From NCBI GenBank assembly GCA_020747045.1, contig JAGTJN010000002.1:868001-932000 (forward strand): a DNA stretch of 64,000 nucleotides, written 5' to 3'. The stretch comes from Phaeosphaeria sp. MPI-PUGE-AT-0046c (Eukaryota > Ascomycota > Dothideomycetes > Pleosporales > Phaeosphaeriaceae). This document shows, piece after piece, positions 54,663 to 64,000 of this stretch. The position numbers were made by a program, and so were the translations under genes. The notes below the pieces were generated by a model. The model was not told the DNA's origin, did no database searches, and saw only the letters and a list, made by a program, of their open reading frames with translations. Each line of letters starts with the position of its first letter. The first letter of the stretch is position 1.

Positions 54663-56267
54663 TCAAGCACGCTGCGCTCGATCCCGCCTAGAATTCTTCT
54701 TCATCCTTGCCGCGATACCACCTAGTTCTACGTTTACTCTCTCCACTGATTCTGTCTCCTGAACAGCTACCGAATCCCTGACGTACCACAATATTCGCGG
54801 GTTATAGTCCGACTCCACCGTATCCTTATTCGACCAGTTCAAAGGATTGATCGTCAATTTATTCTCCACATCCTTTGGCTCCGACCAATGCTTAACAACA
54901 CCATCATTGCAGAACCACTGCGGCGCAAGAGGTCTGCTCTCCCCCCTAGTCATTGGCCGCGCAGGCCCAGCCTTCGAAGACGTGATACCGGCGGCATAAT
55001 GTCCGCTGCGCATCGATTCGCCCTGGTGATAAATAACATGTAACAAGCGATATCTCACCGGCTCGAGATCACCCGTCTGTTCCATGTGTTGCGTGAGATC
55101 CAAAATATTGGGAATTGCGTAGGAGCTCGGATTCTTCTCGGGCTCACCAGTCTCTTGATTCCAGCTCTCGAGCGTGATTTGGAGGCGCAGATACTCGGGT
55201 GCGGCTTCGATGACCCACTCTTGGGTCTGGTTGGCCTTTGTGCACTTTAGATCGCACGAGGAGTCGACGCCCTCCAGCTCACCGATTTGGTGTCGCGCAA
55301 AGGCGGCGGGGATACTGTCTTTGCCTGTATCTTCCAGATTTATGGGGAGACCTTGGTCAGGGACGTTTTGGGAGTGGTAGCGTTGGTTGCAGCCGGGGCC
55401 GAGGCAGGTATGCCACTGTTGGCGGGTGACAGTGAAGAGTGAGGCGAGTTGGCAGTTGCGGCGTTGGCCGTGGGAGCCGTCCCTGGAGGATAATTAGCAT
55501 GGGAAAGTCCAGGCGCCATCTGATATAGCTGGAAGGGGGGCTTACATTTTATCATAGCTCTGCGTAATGCCGTCGAATATGAACCTCATATACTCATCTA
55601 CACACTGTTGGCCCTTGGATTGCCGTCTTCGCTCTGCTATCCTGAACTCCTCTTCTTCTTCTGGTGACATTGGCACGTTATGTAACGGTGTCATTGGAGC
55701 ACTCTTGTCTTTTCTCCTGTTCTTCTTGTTCTCTTTTACAATTTGCTGATTCTCGGCTTTTCTTCTCTTATTCTCATCTCCTATCTGAACCGGCCACCCT
55801 TCAGGATCACGACAAAACCAGCGATCGGCCAGGTCATGCAGTTTCAAGACTGCTTCGTCTTCTGCGATGATTGGCAACGGCTTAGGCTCAATGTTTTGCT
55901 CGGAATCCATCTGGTACGATTTCCAATACTTCTGGAAGAACTTCTTCAAAAGACAAGGCACACATCCTGTTCCATGCGGCTCCATTTTAGCAAGTACCAC
56001 ATCTCCTATTGGTTGATGAAGGTTTGGATCATCAGGCATGCAGTCCCACTTCTTGCCACGTTGGCAGTGCTCCATGATCCAATTGACAAAGCGAGGGAGG
56101 TGGACCAGGGTTTGTAATGTAGCATTGCGGTAGCAATAACTCCAAGGGTTCACCAGACCGCGGGGCTGCGTGTTGCGGCGGTTGTAGGTGCGCTTGTAGA
56201 CCTTCTTGATCGAGTTCGCTGTTGCGGTGCGGCGTTGATGAGCTGATCTGTCTCTTCTGGGCGCCAT
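54663..56267 (-). CDS. Ubiquitin-specific protease-like protein (C19), atypical Cys box
   Basis: Two exons (56267-55546 and 55482-54663; intron 63 nt) give 513 aa. The ATG at 56267 is used because upstream codons of the frame are non-ATG. After a very basic leader (RRDRSAHQRR, KKVYKRTYNRR) comes GLVNPWSYCYRNATLQTLVHLPRF, the USP Cys box with catalytic Cys45. The usual GNTC is replaced by WSYC, so the oxyanion-hole Asn is not in its normal place. A Lys/Arg-rich helical insertion follows, then a Cys/His region (RNCQLASLF, HTCLGPGCNQ). The His box is YRLLHVIYHQ with SGHY (His402). Fungal members of this branch are poorly characterised. It could be an active deubiquitinase or a ubiquitin-binding relative. 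Confidence 0.8.
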
Positions 56268-57214
56268 GATTGTGCGAAGGCGTTTGATGAAATTCGAAAG
56301 AAAACTGGCGAGGAGATATTGTTTGGAGGTGAGCAAGCAGGGCAAGTATTTGTTCTCAGAACGAGAATTGTGAATACATGGACTGGAGCTTCCACTTATA
56401 TCGCATCAAAATTCTTGGATCGAGGTCTTTCATTACGTGGTACTATTGTTATCTTCCTTTATTGTGGTCTTGTACTAGTGTACCGTCTTCGAGATAAGAC
56501 AAGGGCATTGTATGTAGTGAAAGCGAGTTCTGTAGTGAAAGGTAGCACAGCGTCTTTGTTCCCGAGGGGGAATAAACGACGTGTTCTGTAGAAGAACACT
56601 ACTTGTGGTGTACTGTTCATTGACAGAGTCTGGGTTATCAAGACGTGATTCTTCGCGATGTTCCAATATTTTCCAATGCGCCCAGCCATTGTGGCACGTT
56701 TTGAGAGTGCTACATCACAACTACCGATCCCCTCGTTCTTGACCCAGACTTTGAAGGCGAAAGGAGAGCGGGCGCGTTTAATAATTGCTGAAAACTTAGA
56801 ATTTTGCGAAAATACTCAAGGGTCATCTTGGTCAGTGTTTGCCTTATGCACGCACAACAAACGGTCGTCTGTTGCATGATCGAATCGCAAAAGTAGTGTT
56901 TGCCAAAGTCTTGCGGTCAAGCGGTGGCCATGTCAATGTCAATGCTGAGCAGTGGGTAGCACTAGTCTGTAAGTGGCCATACACCGAAGAATTTGTAGTG
57001 TCAGCATTGGTCTCACCCACGTGAATATGCGGGGACATCAGCTTCGCAAGGTATTTTAAGATAGCGATGGCATCACAAATACCTGAATCGATAATTACAG
57101 CAGTATCAAAGCTGAGCGCCCCCATTGAGTGACTGGAGGTCTTCCAGCGCAATCGATTTTCTGCTTCCACAAGCAATTTGGCATGCCCAATAGCGCTCTG
57201 TCACTTTCTTGAAC
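56268..57214. other. Intergenic, nothing identified
   Basis: About 950 bp between the divergent USP and acyltransferase starts. AT content rises. No supported coding frame. Confidence 0.45.
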
Positions 57215-58721
57215 ATGGCGGACGCAGAAGGACCAGCGGTCGCAGCCGCGGGACCGGACCTTGTCATTCCGCTGCATTACTTCGACTATAACACAATGTT
57301 CACGAGTATCACGATGCACGCAATCATGGTGTACGATGAGGTGCTAGATCCTGAAAAGCTCCGATCAAGTCTTTCCCAACTTATCGGACGTGAAACGTGG
57401 AAAAAACTGGGCGCAAGATTAAAGAAGGGAGTGAGTAAACCAGATGCATTTCATTAATCAGATCCGATGACATGTGCTAAATCCAGTGTCCTAGAGAAAT
57501 GGAATTGATCTACACATACCACAAGCGTTCAGCTCGACACGCCCGGCTATCACGTACGAACACGTTTCATTCGATATGGTAAAGGCAGATCACCCTGCAG
57601 CTTCTCGAATACCCAGCTTCAAGTCAGTTCCTTCAGGCCGGCCAGCGCTCGTAGGGAGCCCCGAAGAATGGAACGAATTATGTTGCGGCTCAAACCCTCC
57701 CAAAACAAGCGCAGACTATGTTCGTTCGGATCGGCCCGTGACTGGACTTCGCGTAGTAACATTCAGGGACGCCACGATCGTCGATCTCCATTGGCTTCAC
57801 ATCGCGGCCGACGCTATGGCGCTGAAAGCCATATTGGACAACTGGGTGCTGGTATTACAGGGTCGTGAAGCCGAAATCCCCCCTTTGCATGGGTTCGATG
57901 AGGATCCGCTGCGTGAGCTGGGACTGCATCCTACCGAGCCATTTGATCTCGCAGGTTCGGAGTTGTCAAAATGGGGCACAGCATCTTTTGTAATGCGGAA
58001 TGGGTACAGCATCGCGCTCGGAAAGAAAGAGAACCGAACATTGTGCATTCCAGCTCGGTATCTGGAAACTCTGCGAAATACAACACGACGTGAGTTGAAG
58101 GATGTGGGCAGAGAGGACCAGTTCCTGACTGATAACGACATCATCGTGGCCTGGTTTTCAAGACTTGCCTTCTCCCATCTACCTCTTGATAAGCCTGTGA
58201 CCATCATGCAAGCCATGTCCATAAGGCGTGCACTCGAAAAGGATCTGTTACCACCAGGCAAACCATACGTATCCAACTGCCTCAGTTATACAAGTGTCTT
58301 GAAGACCAAGAAAGATGTCGACCAATCCCTCGGACTACTGGCTGGAGACATTCGGCAAGGTATCAACAAGCACAGCACACGCGAGCAGATTGAGGCATTT
58401 TGGAGCATGGGTAGAGCCAATGCGTGGCCACTGGGTCCGATGCCGATCTTCTTTGGTCAGTCGGACATGCATCACATAGGGTTTTCAAATTGGAAGAAGG
58501 TGGAAGCCAACTTCACAGACTTTTCCACGGCAAGCGTATGCCAGAGAGACACTCCTTTGTACCCATCGTTTGTATCGCAGGTCCAGGGTGGTATTGCGTA
58601 CCCTGACGGTTTTGTCATTACTGGCCAAGATGCTCAGGGAAACTACTGGCTTGAGGGCTACCGCCCAAGTGGACTATGGGCGCATGTAGAGAAGTTGCTG
58701 CAAGATAGTAACCCGTCTTGA
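57215..58721 (+). CDS. HXXXD-type (BAHD-like) acyltransferase
   Basis: Two exons (57215-57430 and 57495-58721; intron 64 nt with GTGAGT donor and CTAG acceptor) give 480 aa. The HXXXD catalytic motif is HIAAD at residues 174-178, with His174 as the general base, in the context HWLHIAADAMALKAILDNW. A second conserved region (MHHIGFSNWKK, then DFS) replaces the plant DFGWG motif, as in fungal members. Such enzymes move acyl groups from CoA donors to hydroxyls or amines, often late in secondary metabolism, for example in trichothecene-type pathways. Substrate unknown. The acceptor is chosen so that IPQAFSSTRPAITYEH continues in frame. It lies 1.9 kb from a decayed terpene synthase. Confidence 0.85.
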
Positions 58722-60604
58722 GCCGTGACCTAGCTTGGACCCGCGCTCGGGTTCATGTCTCGCAGACCTTCCAGATTTAGTATGATAATCAAACGCGATT
58801 AGATTAGGTCTACTTAATCCAGTCATGTAGGTGGGCTTAGGAAATTAAGCTCGCGTATAACGTTTCTAGGCGAAGCTTAGTACAACATCCAGCTAGCCTT
58901 CCACAAGAGAATAAACAAAACATCGTCTGCTTTTAGCTATAGTGAAGTTCGTGAAATACAGATTAAGGAATACATAGCTTCGCATCATTCCCCTGCGTCG
59001 ACCGTAGGCTAGCACAGGCGAGTGAATCCAAGAAAAGTCCGAGAGATTGATAAGAGTGTGAGGAACCGAGTCACCATCTGACGAGAGATTTTCTAGCGAT
59101 ACGAGCTTTGTACTAAGACCTTCATCATTCATATGCATGTTGGCTTTCTTACTCATGCAGGAATCCTTGTCGACCAACTCGTACTCGTCTAAGTACTTCA
59201 AGGCGTAACTCCGGCCTCACCATGGGTATTCAGACACGAGTGGTCAGAGACACTAAGAATGCATATCAAGGAAGTTTGACTTGATGATATCCGGTCGAGT
59301 TTTGAAGGCACTATCGCTTTGGTTTCGAAGTGCCAAAACTTGGTAGCATGTGCTTGTCCTGACACAGCGATGGACACACTCAAGATCATCAACAATTTCT
59401 TTATAACGATGCGTTACTTGTACATACAGTCTCGGGGTAGCTGGAATATTGTAGCATCTCATACGCTGTAATTTGTGCCTAGCTAGCAACTCAAGCCTGG
59501 CAGCCTAAACGATTCATGTCTAGATTTCTCGTGCTTGTTGATAGATAGTCAACTTGGCTATGAGATTCCTTCTTCGATGCATGCCTGTCCTTGAAAAATT
59601 TCAGATAATTCAGAGTCGCAAGTATTGAAAAAGGCAGATTTATGTCTACAATTGTATTATGATGATGAATGAAATTCCATTTGTACTTGGCCTTTTACGA
59701 AAAGGGAATACCGAAAGGGCCGGGGCTCTACGAACACGTCACCGGGGTTGAATTTGTGGTTAGCCATTGTATATGCGTAATCCCCGCTTAAAAAAACACT
59801 GCATCTGAACAGCGTTCAAAAGGGTATTGGGTATTGAAGAACCTCAAGGGCTACAAACAATTGGCTAGTCGTAATAAGTGGCTTGTCGGATCTAGCCCGT
59901 ATCCCGCCCATATCCTGCACGTACTCGGTACCGTGAGCACTAGCCAGGTCTAGAAAGATGCAAGTAAGACTTTTTGAAAAGCCTTGGTTGGGTGTACGAC
60001 TTCAAGTCCGGACAGAAAAGAGCAGGTCCCACCCACCGGCACGACAATTTGCGAAGAAACGTTGGTCAAAGTGCGATGTAATTAAAGATACGTGAGGAGA
60101 TATGATGAAAAGCGTGTCAACGCGATGGGAATTGTAATATTTGGATAGAAGCATTAAAGGTACTAGATTTCGTACTAGAGCGCCAAAAGCTTAACCGTCC
60201 ACATGGCTGATAAACCCCCCTCCTTCTGGTCAACATGCCACGCAGGACTCGTAATTGTGAGTCAACGGGCTTGGACTGAACGTGGTCGAACATCTGCGCA
60301 CAGCATTTTCCTTTTTGTAGTGTTCACATCAGCCGAAACTATATGTGTGGCCACCTCTCTAAGCTCCTTGGAAGAAGTGATGGCTTACTATTTGCACGAT
60401 TGACTGAAAACACTAACCATCGTAAACGGTATACAACCTGTAAGTGTACAACAACTTGAAGCAAGAAGTAAGTTGATCCTACGGGGCAGCCATTCTTCTC
60501 GCTATCATGATATACCACTGCCCTCGCTTGGAGCAAATACTGACTCAGTAGCTGAGACTCAGGTCAACACCGACGGTATCATCTTGTGTCCTACATAATT
60601 TACC
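58722..60604. other. AT-rich gap between acyltransferase and terpene synthase relic
   Basis: 1.9 kb of AT-rich sequence with only short broken frames (for example 58893-59201 minus). I could not identify P450, transporter or transposase remnants by eye. Confidence 0.4.
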
Positions 60605-62203
60605 ATGGACAAGCAACCGGCTTTCGACCATGATGGCCTATCATCGCGTACAGAATGTTGTGGTGCGACTGCAGTTCCAACACCACCAGCATCAGATGAT
60701 GCAACTTTCCAAGAAATAAGAGAACAAGATACTGCGCAGTTGCCGCCATTTGTGCGAATCCCAGATTGCTTCGGGTCCTTCTTGGCACCCAAACCTATCG
60801 TGAACCCAAGCTACTTTGCTGTCAAAGCCCAGGGAGAACGTTGGATTGCAAGGTGTGTAATTCTGATTGGGGCTGATGGAAGAGAGTGAATCCCGCTAAT
60901 ACGAGCGTACCTAGGCATATGGGATTTGACAAGAAGGCAGCAGTCAAGAACATGCAAGCCGATTTCTGCTATCTCGCATCGATCTGGTCAGCATCGGCAA
61001 CGGAAGGGCGCCTTACTAGGTACGAAGGACGTGGCACGAAATGCAGAATTTCCCTCTTACCGTGGTTGCATCTCCGAGCCTGTTTGATTGGCAATCCAAG
61101 CGTATCTCTTCTCTTCTAGTACATGTTACTAACGTTTTGTAGTATGTAGCGTTGCACAGTTGAATCCCGTGCATGTAAGTGAGAAGCATGTACTGACTTT
61201 AAACCACGGCCTTTAGTAATGCTTGACTGGATTAACTGGGTGAGTGCTATTCGACTTTCAACAACCTCGGATAAATACTCACTTAGTTTAGATATTCTTC
61301 TTTGACGATGGTATGGTAATGAATGACTGGCCTTCTTTTTCTCAAATCCCTTCCCATGCAGCGATTGCTAACACTAGATCGAGGAACAGAATTCGATGAA
61401 GGACGGCTTAAGACCGATCTCGATGCCGCATCGGAGGAAGTGAGGGCGACCATGGCCATATTGGAAGGGAAAGCACCACGTTACAGCCCAGACTCGAATC
61501 GCATTCGATACATCTTTCAAACATGCTGTGATGGAGTCAGAGCTACGGCCAGTGAAGGTAAGGCTCCTCGATGCCTGCCGGACGTCTCTTTCATGTCTCA
61601 TGTGGACAGGGTTGATATATGAGCAATCACAGAGATGCAATATCGCTGGATTGTGCATCATGAACGATACCTAAAGTCACTTCTTGTACAAGTCGACTTG
61701 GAAGCCCGTGGTGCAAATCTCGCATGCGGCATCGACGATTATTTCGACTTGCGCAGAGGCTCAATTGGCGTTCACGCAGCTATTACCCTTGCTGAGTGGG
61801 CGGGGGACATCAAAGTACCAACACAAGTATATGAACACCCGAGTCTGCAGAAGTGCATGGAAATTGTTTCCGACCTGGTATTGCTGTAAGTTGACGACTA
61901 CCGCCAGTGGTATCTTGCGCTGGCAGATCTGCCCTCGTATAGAGAAAGGATTGATCGTGAGGTGGTCAGGTTCGTGGAGGTTTGTCGTGCGCAGGCGCAC
62001 GCAAACGTATACTGGAGGTGAGGACCTAATCTTTGCAGGAAACATGTGTTAGCAGCAGCTACTAAGACATGTGCAGCTTCCAAACAGGCCGTTACCTGAG
62101 CAATGAAGGTCATGATATCCGTGAGACGGGCTTAATGCAGCTTCTCCGGATAGTCACCTCAAATTCTAGGGATGAGCCGCTGGCTGCGATGATTGATGCG
62201 TAG
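60605..62203 (+). pseudogene. Sesquiterpene synthase (class I terpene cyclase) pseudogene
   Basis: Fragments of a fungal class I terpene synthase appear in order. Exon 1 (60605-60852) contains FVRIPDCFGSFL and PSYFAVKAQGERWIAR; exon 2 from 60915 contains DFCYLASIWSAS. MLDWINW follows at about 61217-61239. An intron then leads to FFFDD, spliced (61311-61389) to EFDEG, so the metal-binding DDxxD is intact. Next come TCCDGV, the WIVHHERYL segment and DDYFDLRRGSIGV. After VSDLVLL the sequence meets a TAA and jumps straight to WYLALADLPSY, so the NSE metal-binding segment (about 35-40 residues) is missing. RFVEVC and SFQTGRYL follow, ending at 62203. The exon 2 to MLDW junction also lacks good phase. 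Probably non-functional for cyclisation. Confidence 0.75.
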
Positions 62204-62583
62204 AAGCATTGGCAACTACTTTCTTCAAGTGCTGCAGGATCGGATGGAGAGAACATCGTATGCATTCATCCACCTTCGATCCGTTCAGGGGCTCATTTTC
62301 CGGTCTCGTCAGCCATCCGATCTCACCTAAAATGTGTATCACGCCGATCCAGAATGATTCATTCTTACACTCTGCAATCTCGCCTTGATCTGAAGCACGT
62401 AGACCTGCTATATATCTCTACGGTCCCAATCCTCCTGGCAAGTTGAATAAAAAATCACATCGATAACCTACCTCTCCATCAGCTTTATTATTGAATCCAC
62501 GCTCGAAGCAGATATGTAACGATATGAACATTCCTATATGACTTGGAGATCTAACACATCTTAATAGCTTAGATAGCCGCACC
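62204..62583. other. Short AT-rich spacer
   Basis: 380 bp between the terpene synthase relic and the small secreted protein gene. No coding frame. Likely promoter of the latter, with TATATATCTC near 62411. Confidence 0.4.
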
Positions 62584-62928
62584 ATGCACTTTCAGGTTCC
62601 CTCCGTCTGCCTAGTTGTGACTGCGCTGCTTTTCTTCAGCTCCGTAGGTAGGGCACAGAACAATGGTGACAAGGGTATACGTATTCAATGAAAGGATCGT
62701 GGAACACAGGCTTGACGTGTTTCCGTTTAGATCTGCGCGAAGAACTCGCAGCATTGTCTATACTACAATGGAAAGACGGGTGTTTGTGAGAACAAGGTAC
62801 GTTCCTCACCAACTTCCTGGCATAACGCTGAGCTAACCAATGTTGTGCAGTGCACAGCCGATGGGAATGCATGCCGCTATGTCTTTCCCATTGGCCAGCA
62901 TCTACCTCCATACCACTGTTGCACGTAA
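62584..62928 (+). CDS. Small cysteine-rich secreted protein (knottin-like)
   Basis: Three exons are proposed: 62584-62643, 62731-62796 and 62851-62928, giving 67 aa. Exon 1 encodes a signal peptide (MHFQVPSVCLVVTALLFF). Exons 2 and 3 encode seven cysteines in about 45 residues with a CC pair near the C-terminus, a spacing suggestive of a disulfide-knotted peptide. Intron 2 is well supported (GTACGT donor, CTAAC branch, CAG acceptor, phase 0). Intron 1 is less certain: the phase-consistent donor is GTAGGT at 62644, but a donor at 62675 would add a natural signal-peptide end while breaking phase. Size, secretion and cysteines make it a candidate effector or antimicrobial peptide (inference). 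No family recognised. Confidence 0.55.
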
Positions 62929-63489
62929 AGCCGCACAGATTAGCGGAGCAGGTTCAAGAAAGCAGAGAACATGAATATGTTGCTCCTCTCTTGAGGAGAA
63001 ATCAGTCTCCATCTCAGTGTAGTTTCTCGTTGGTCCCACAATTAGGCAAATGACGACTATATAGTACATGTGATATTCAAAAAGGATTTTTCAGTCAGAG
63101 ATATGTGAGTTTAGTTCCATCTGCAGCTTCTTTCTCGCTGTCGTGTTGCCGTCAATTTACGATGACTATGCGAGATGTGGTCATACTTTGTTGGGATGAT
63201 GATGAACGACATAATTGATCAAGATTGCTTGTCGAACCGTGTAATCGGATAGGGCACGGATGTTCGTGCAGTAGGTGGGGGTGAAGGTGACGGAAAGGGT
63301 GAAGTAGTCGCGTGGTGTGTTCGCTTCGGCAAGCCCAATGCCGAGTCAATTGGAAACCACGACCCACCACTACTCTACACCGTGCAATCACCGCCAACCA
63401 CGCGACCACTGCAGCACTGCGACCGGGTGCACCACACTGCCAACTTCCTCCAGCGATTCACCGCATCTCCGCAATTCCTCCCCATCGCG
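62929..63489. other. Intergenic, nothing identified
   Basis: 560 bp upstream of the MSO1-like gene. The last 150 bases are rich in CCAC/CACCGC strings typical of a 5' leader. No coding frame supported. Confidence 0.45.
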
Positions 63490-64000
63490 ATGTCGTCGTT
63501 TATGAGCAATATCCTCACAAATACTACGTCACGGTATAATAACCTTCGGTCAAAGCTCTTGGACGGCGAGACAGACGGAGACACAGAGGATGATTCGCAC
63601 ATTTCTCGAGTCCTTCGCGCATACTACACAGAGAAAGGCAGGCCCTTCCCGCAATGGCTGCCGCCCGACCCCAAGGCGCCGCAGCCAGCTCCCACCCAAT
63701 TCGCATCTTCGTCTGGACGGCAACAAGGGCAGGCACCGCAGATGGGCGGGCGTGGAGGAGGTCTGAGTGATTTATGGGATGCGCCACAACAACAACAGCA
63801 GCCCCAAGAGCCTCTCTCGCTACGTCGCGGACCTGGCGCGCGAGGTGGAGGGGCTCGCCCGATGCAGGGACGAGCAGGCATGGGCAACTCTTTGACGCCA
63901 GAACCACAGGGTCAGGGTAGACCGCTGCCGAGTCAAAGAGCTGGAAGCTACCAGAGCAGTCTTGGGCAGGGCGGCCGCCCGCAAGCAGAAGCATCACCAC
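63490..64000 (+). CDS. MSO1: MSO1-like Sec1-binding protein, 5' part (runs off right edge)
   Basis: The frame from the ATG at 63490 is open to the window edge (170 codons). The first 65 residues match the Sec1-binding region of Mso1: MSSFMSNILTNTTSRYNNL, then DGDTEDDSHISRVLRAYY and EKGRPFPQWLPPDP. The rest is low-complexity Gln/Gly/Pro/Arg-rich linker. Mso1 binds the SM protein Sec1 and helps SNARE-driven fusion of secretory vesicles at the plasma membrane, a step important for hyphal tip growth. The minus-strand frame 63524-64000 is its shadow. Confidence 0.85.
   Translation, partial: MSSFMSNILTNTTSRYNNLRSKLLDGETDGDTEDDSHISRVLRAYYTEKGRPFPQWLPPDPKAPQPAPTQFASSSGRQQGQAPQMGGRGGGLSDLWDAPQQQQQPQEPLSLRRGPGARGGGARPMQGRAGMGNSLTPEPQGQGRPLPSQRAGSYQSSLGQGGRPQAEASP

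Noticed and set aside
1..64000. CRISPR arrays, operons, riboswitches, insertion sequences
   Set aside because: Nothing of the kind is visible; the DNA is eukaryotic nuclear, and no transposase or long terminal repeats were recognised.

Overview
The window looks like nuclear DNA of a filamentous ascomycete. Genes lie on both strands about every 2 to 3 kb. Introns are very short (mostly 45 to 65 nt), with GTRNGT donors and CTRAC or CTGAC branch points. The gene set (RRP36, RVB2, SLD7, POP8, SUZ12, SET2, MSO1, GH63 glucosidase I, fungal STAND-type N-terminal/ULD proteins) is typical of Pezizomycotina. Placement in Dothideomycetes, perhaps Pleosporales, is an impression from protein style and is not proven. 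Many genes here are split over two or three reading frames, so I rebuilt exons by checking splice signals, reading phase and family motifs. All exon joins are inferences without RNA evidence.

Layout. 1-0.83 kb: 5' part of a minus-strand gene leaving the left edge. 0.83-6.2 kb: gene-poor, holding a coding relic with nonsense codons (about 4.3-5.26 kb) and an intron-containing tRNA-Ile(AAT). 6.2-8.0 kb: a STAND-type N-terminal/ULD gene with an apparent frameshift. 9.7-14.6 kb: an FCP1/NIF-type HAD protein, divergent RRP36 and a BTB protein. 15.3-20.2 kb: an F-box-like gene with an apparent frameshift, divergent from glucosidase I. 20.4-29.7 kb: seven minus-strand genes (secreted Cys protein, SLD7, DUF4267 membrane protein, a two-exon unknown, a small membrane protein, a UBL-WLM metalloprotease, a LicD-like protein). 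30.7-36.9 kb: RVB2 divergent from a giant coiled-coil protein, then POP8. 37.4-45.1 kb: a WW/Gly-Gln-rich protein, an F-box/LRR protein and a SUZ12-type Polycomb protein. 47.6-56.3 kb: an AT-hook-like protein, SET2 and an unusual ubiquitin-specific protease. 57.2-62.9 kb: an accessory-looking stretch with an acyltransferase, a decayed sesquiterpene synthase and a tiny cysteine-rich secreted protein. 63.5 kb to the edge: N-terminus of an MSO1-type protein.

How the genes work together. Most are housekeeping: ribosome biogenesis (RRP36), RNase P/MRP (POP8), replication initiation (SLD7), chromatin remodelling (RVB2), ER N-glycan trimming (glucosidase I), ubiquitin pathways (F-box, BTB, USP) and exocytosis (MSO1). 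SUZ12 (H3K27 methylation, PRC2) and SET2 (H3K36 methylation) lie about 6 kb apart, separated by one gene. The regions that look least ordinary are the 57-63 kb stretch and the decayed loci at 4.3-5.3 kb and 6.2-8.0 kb.
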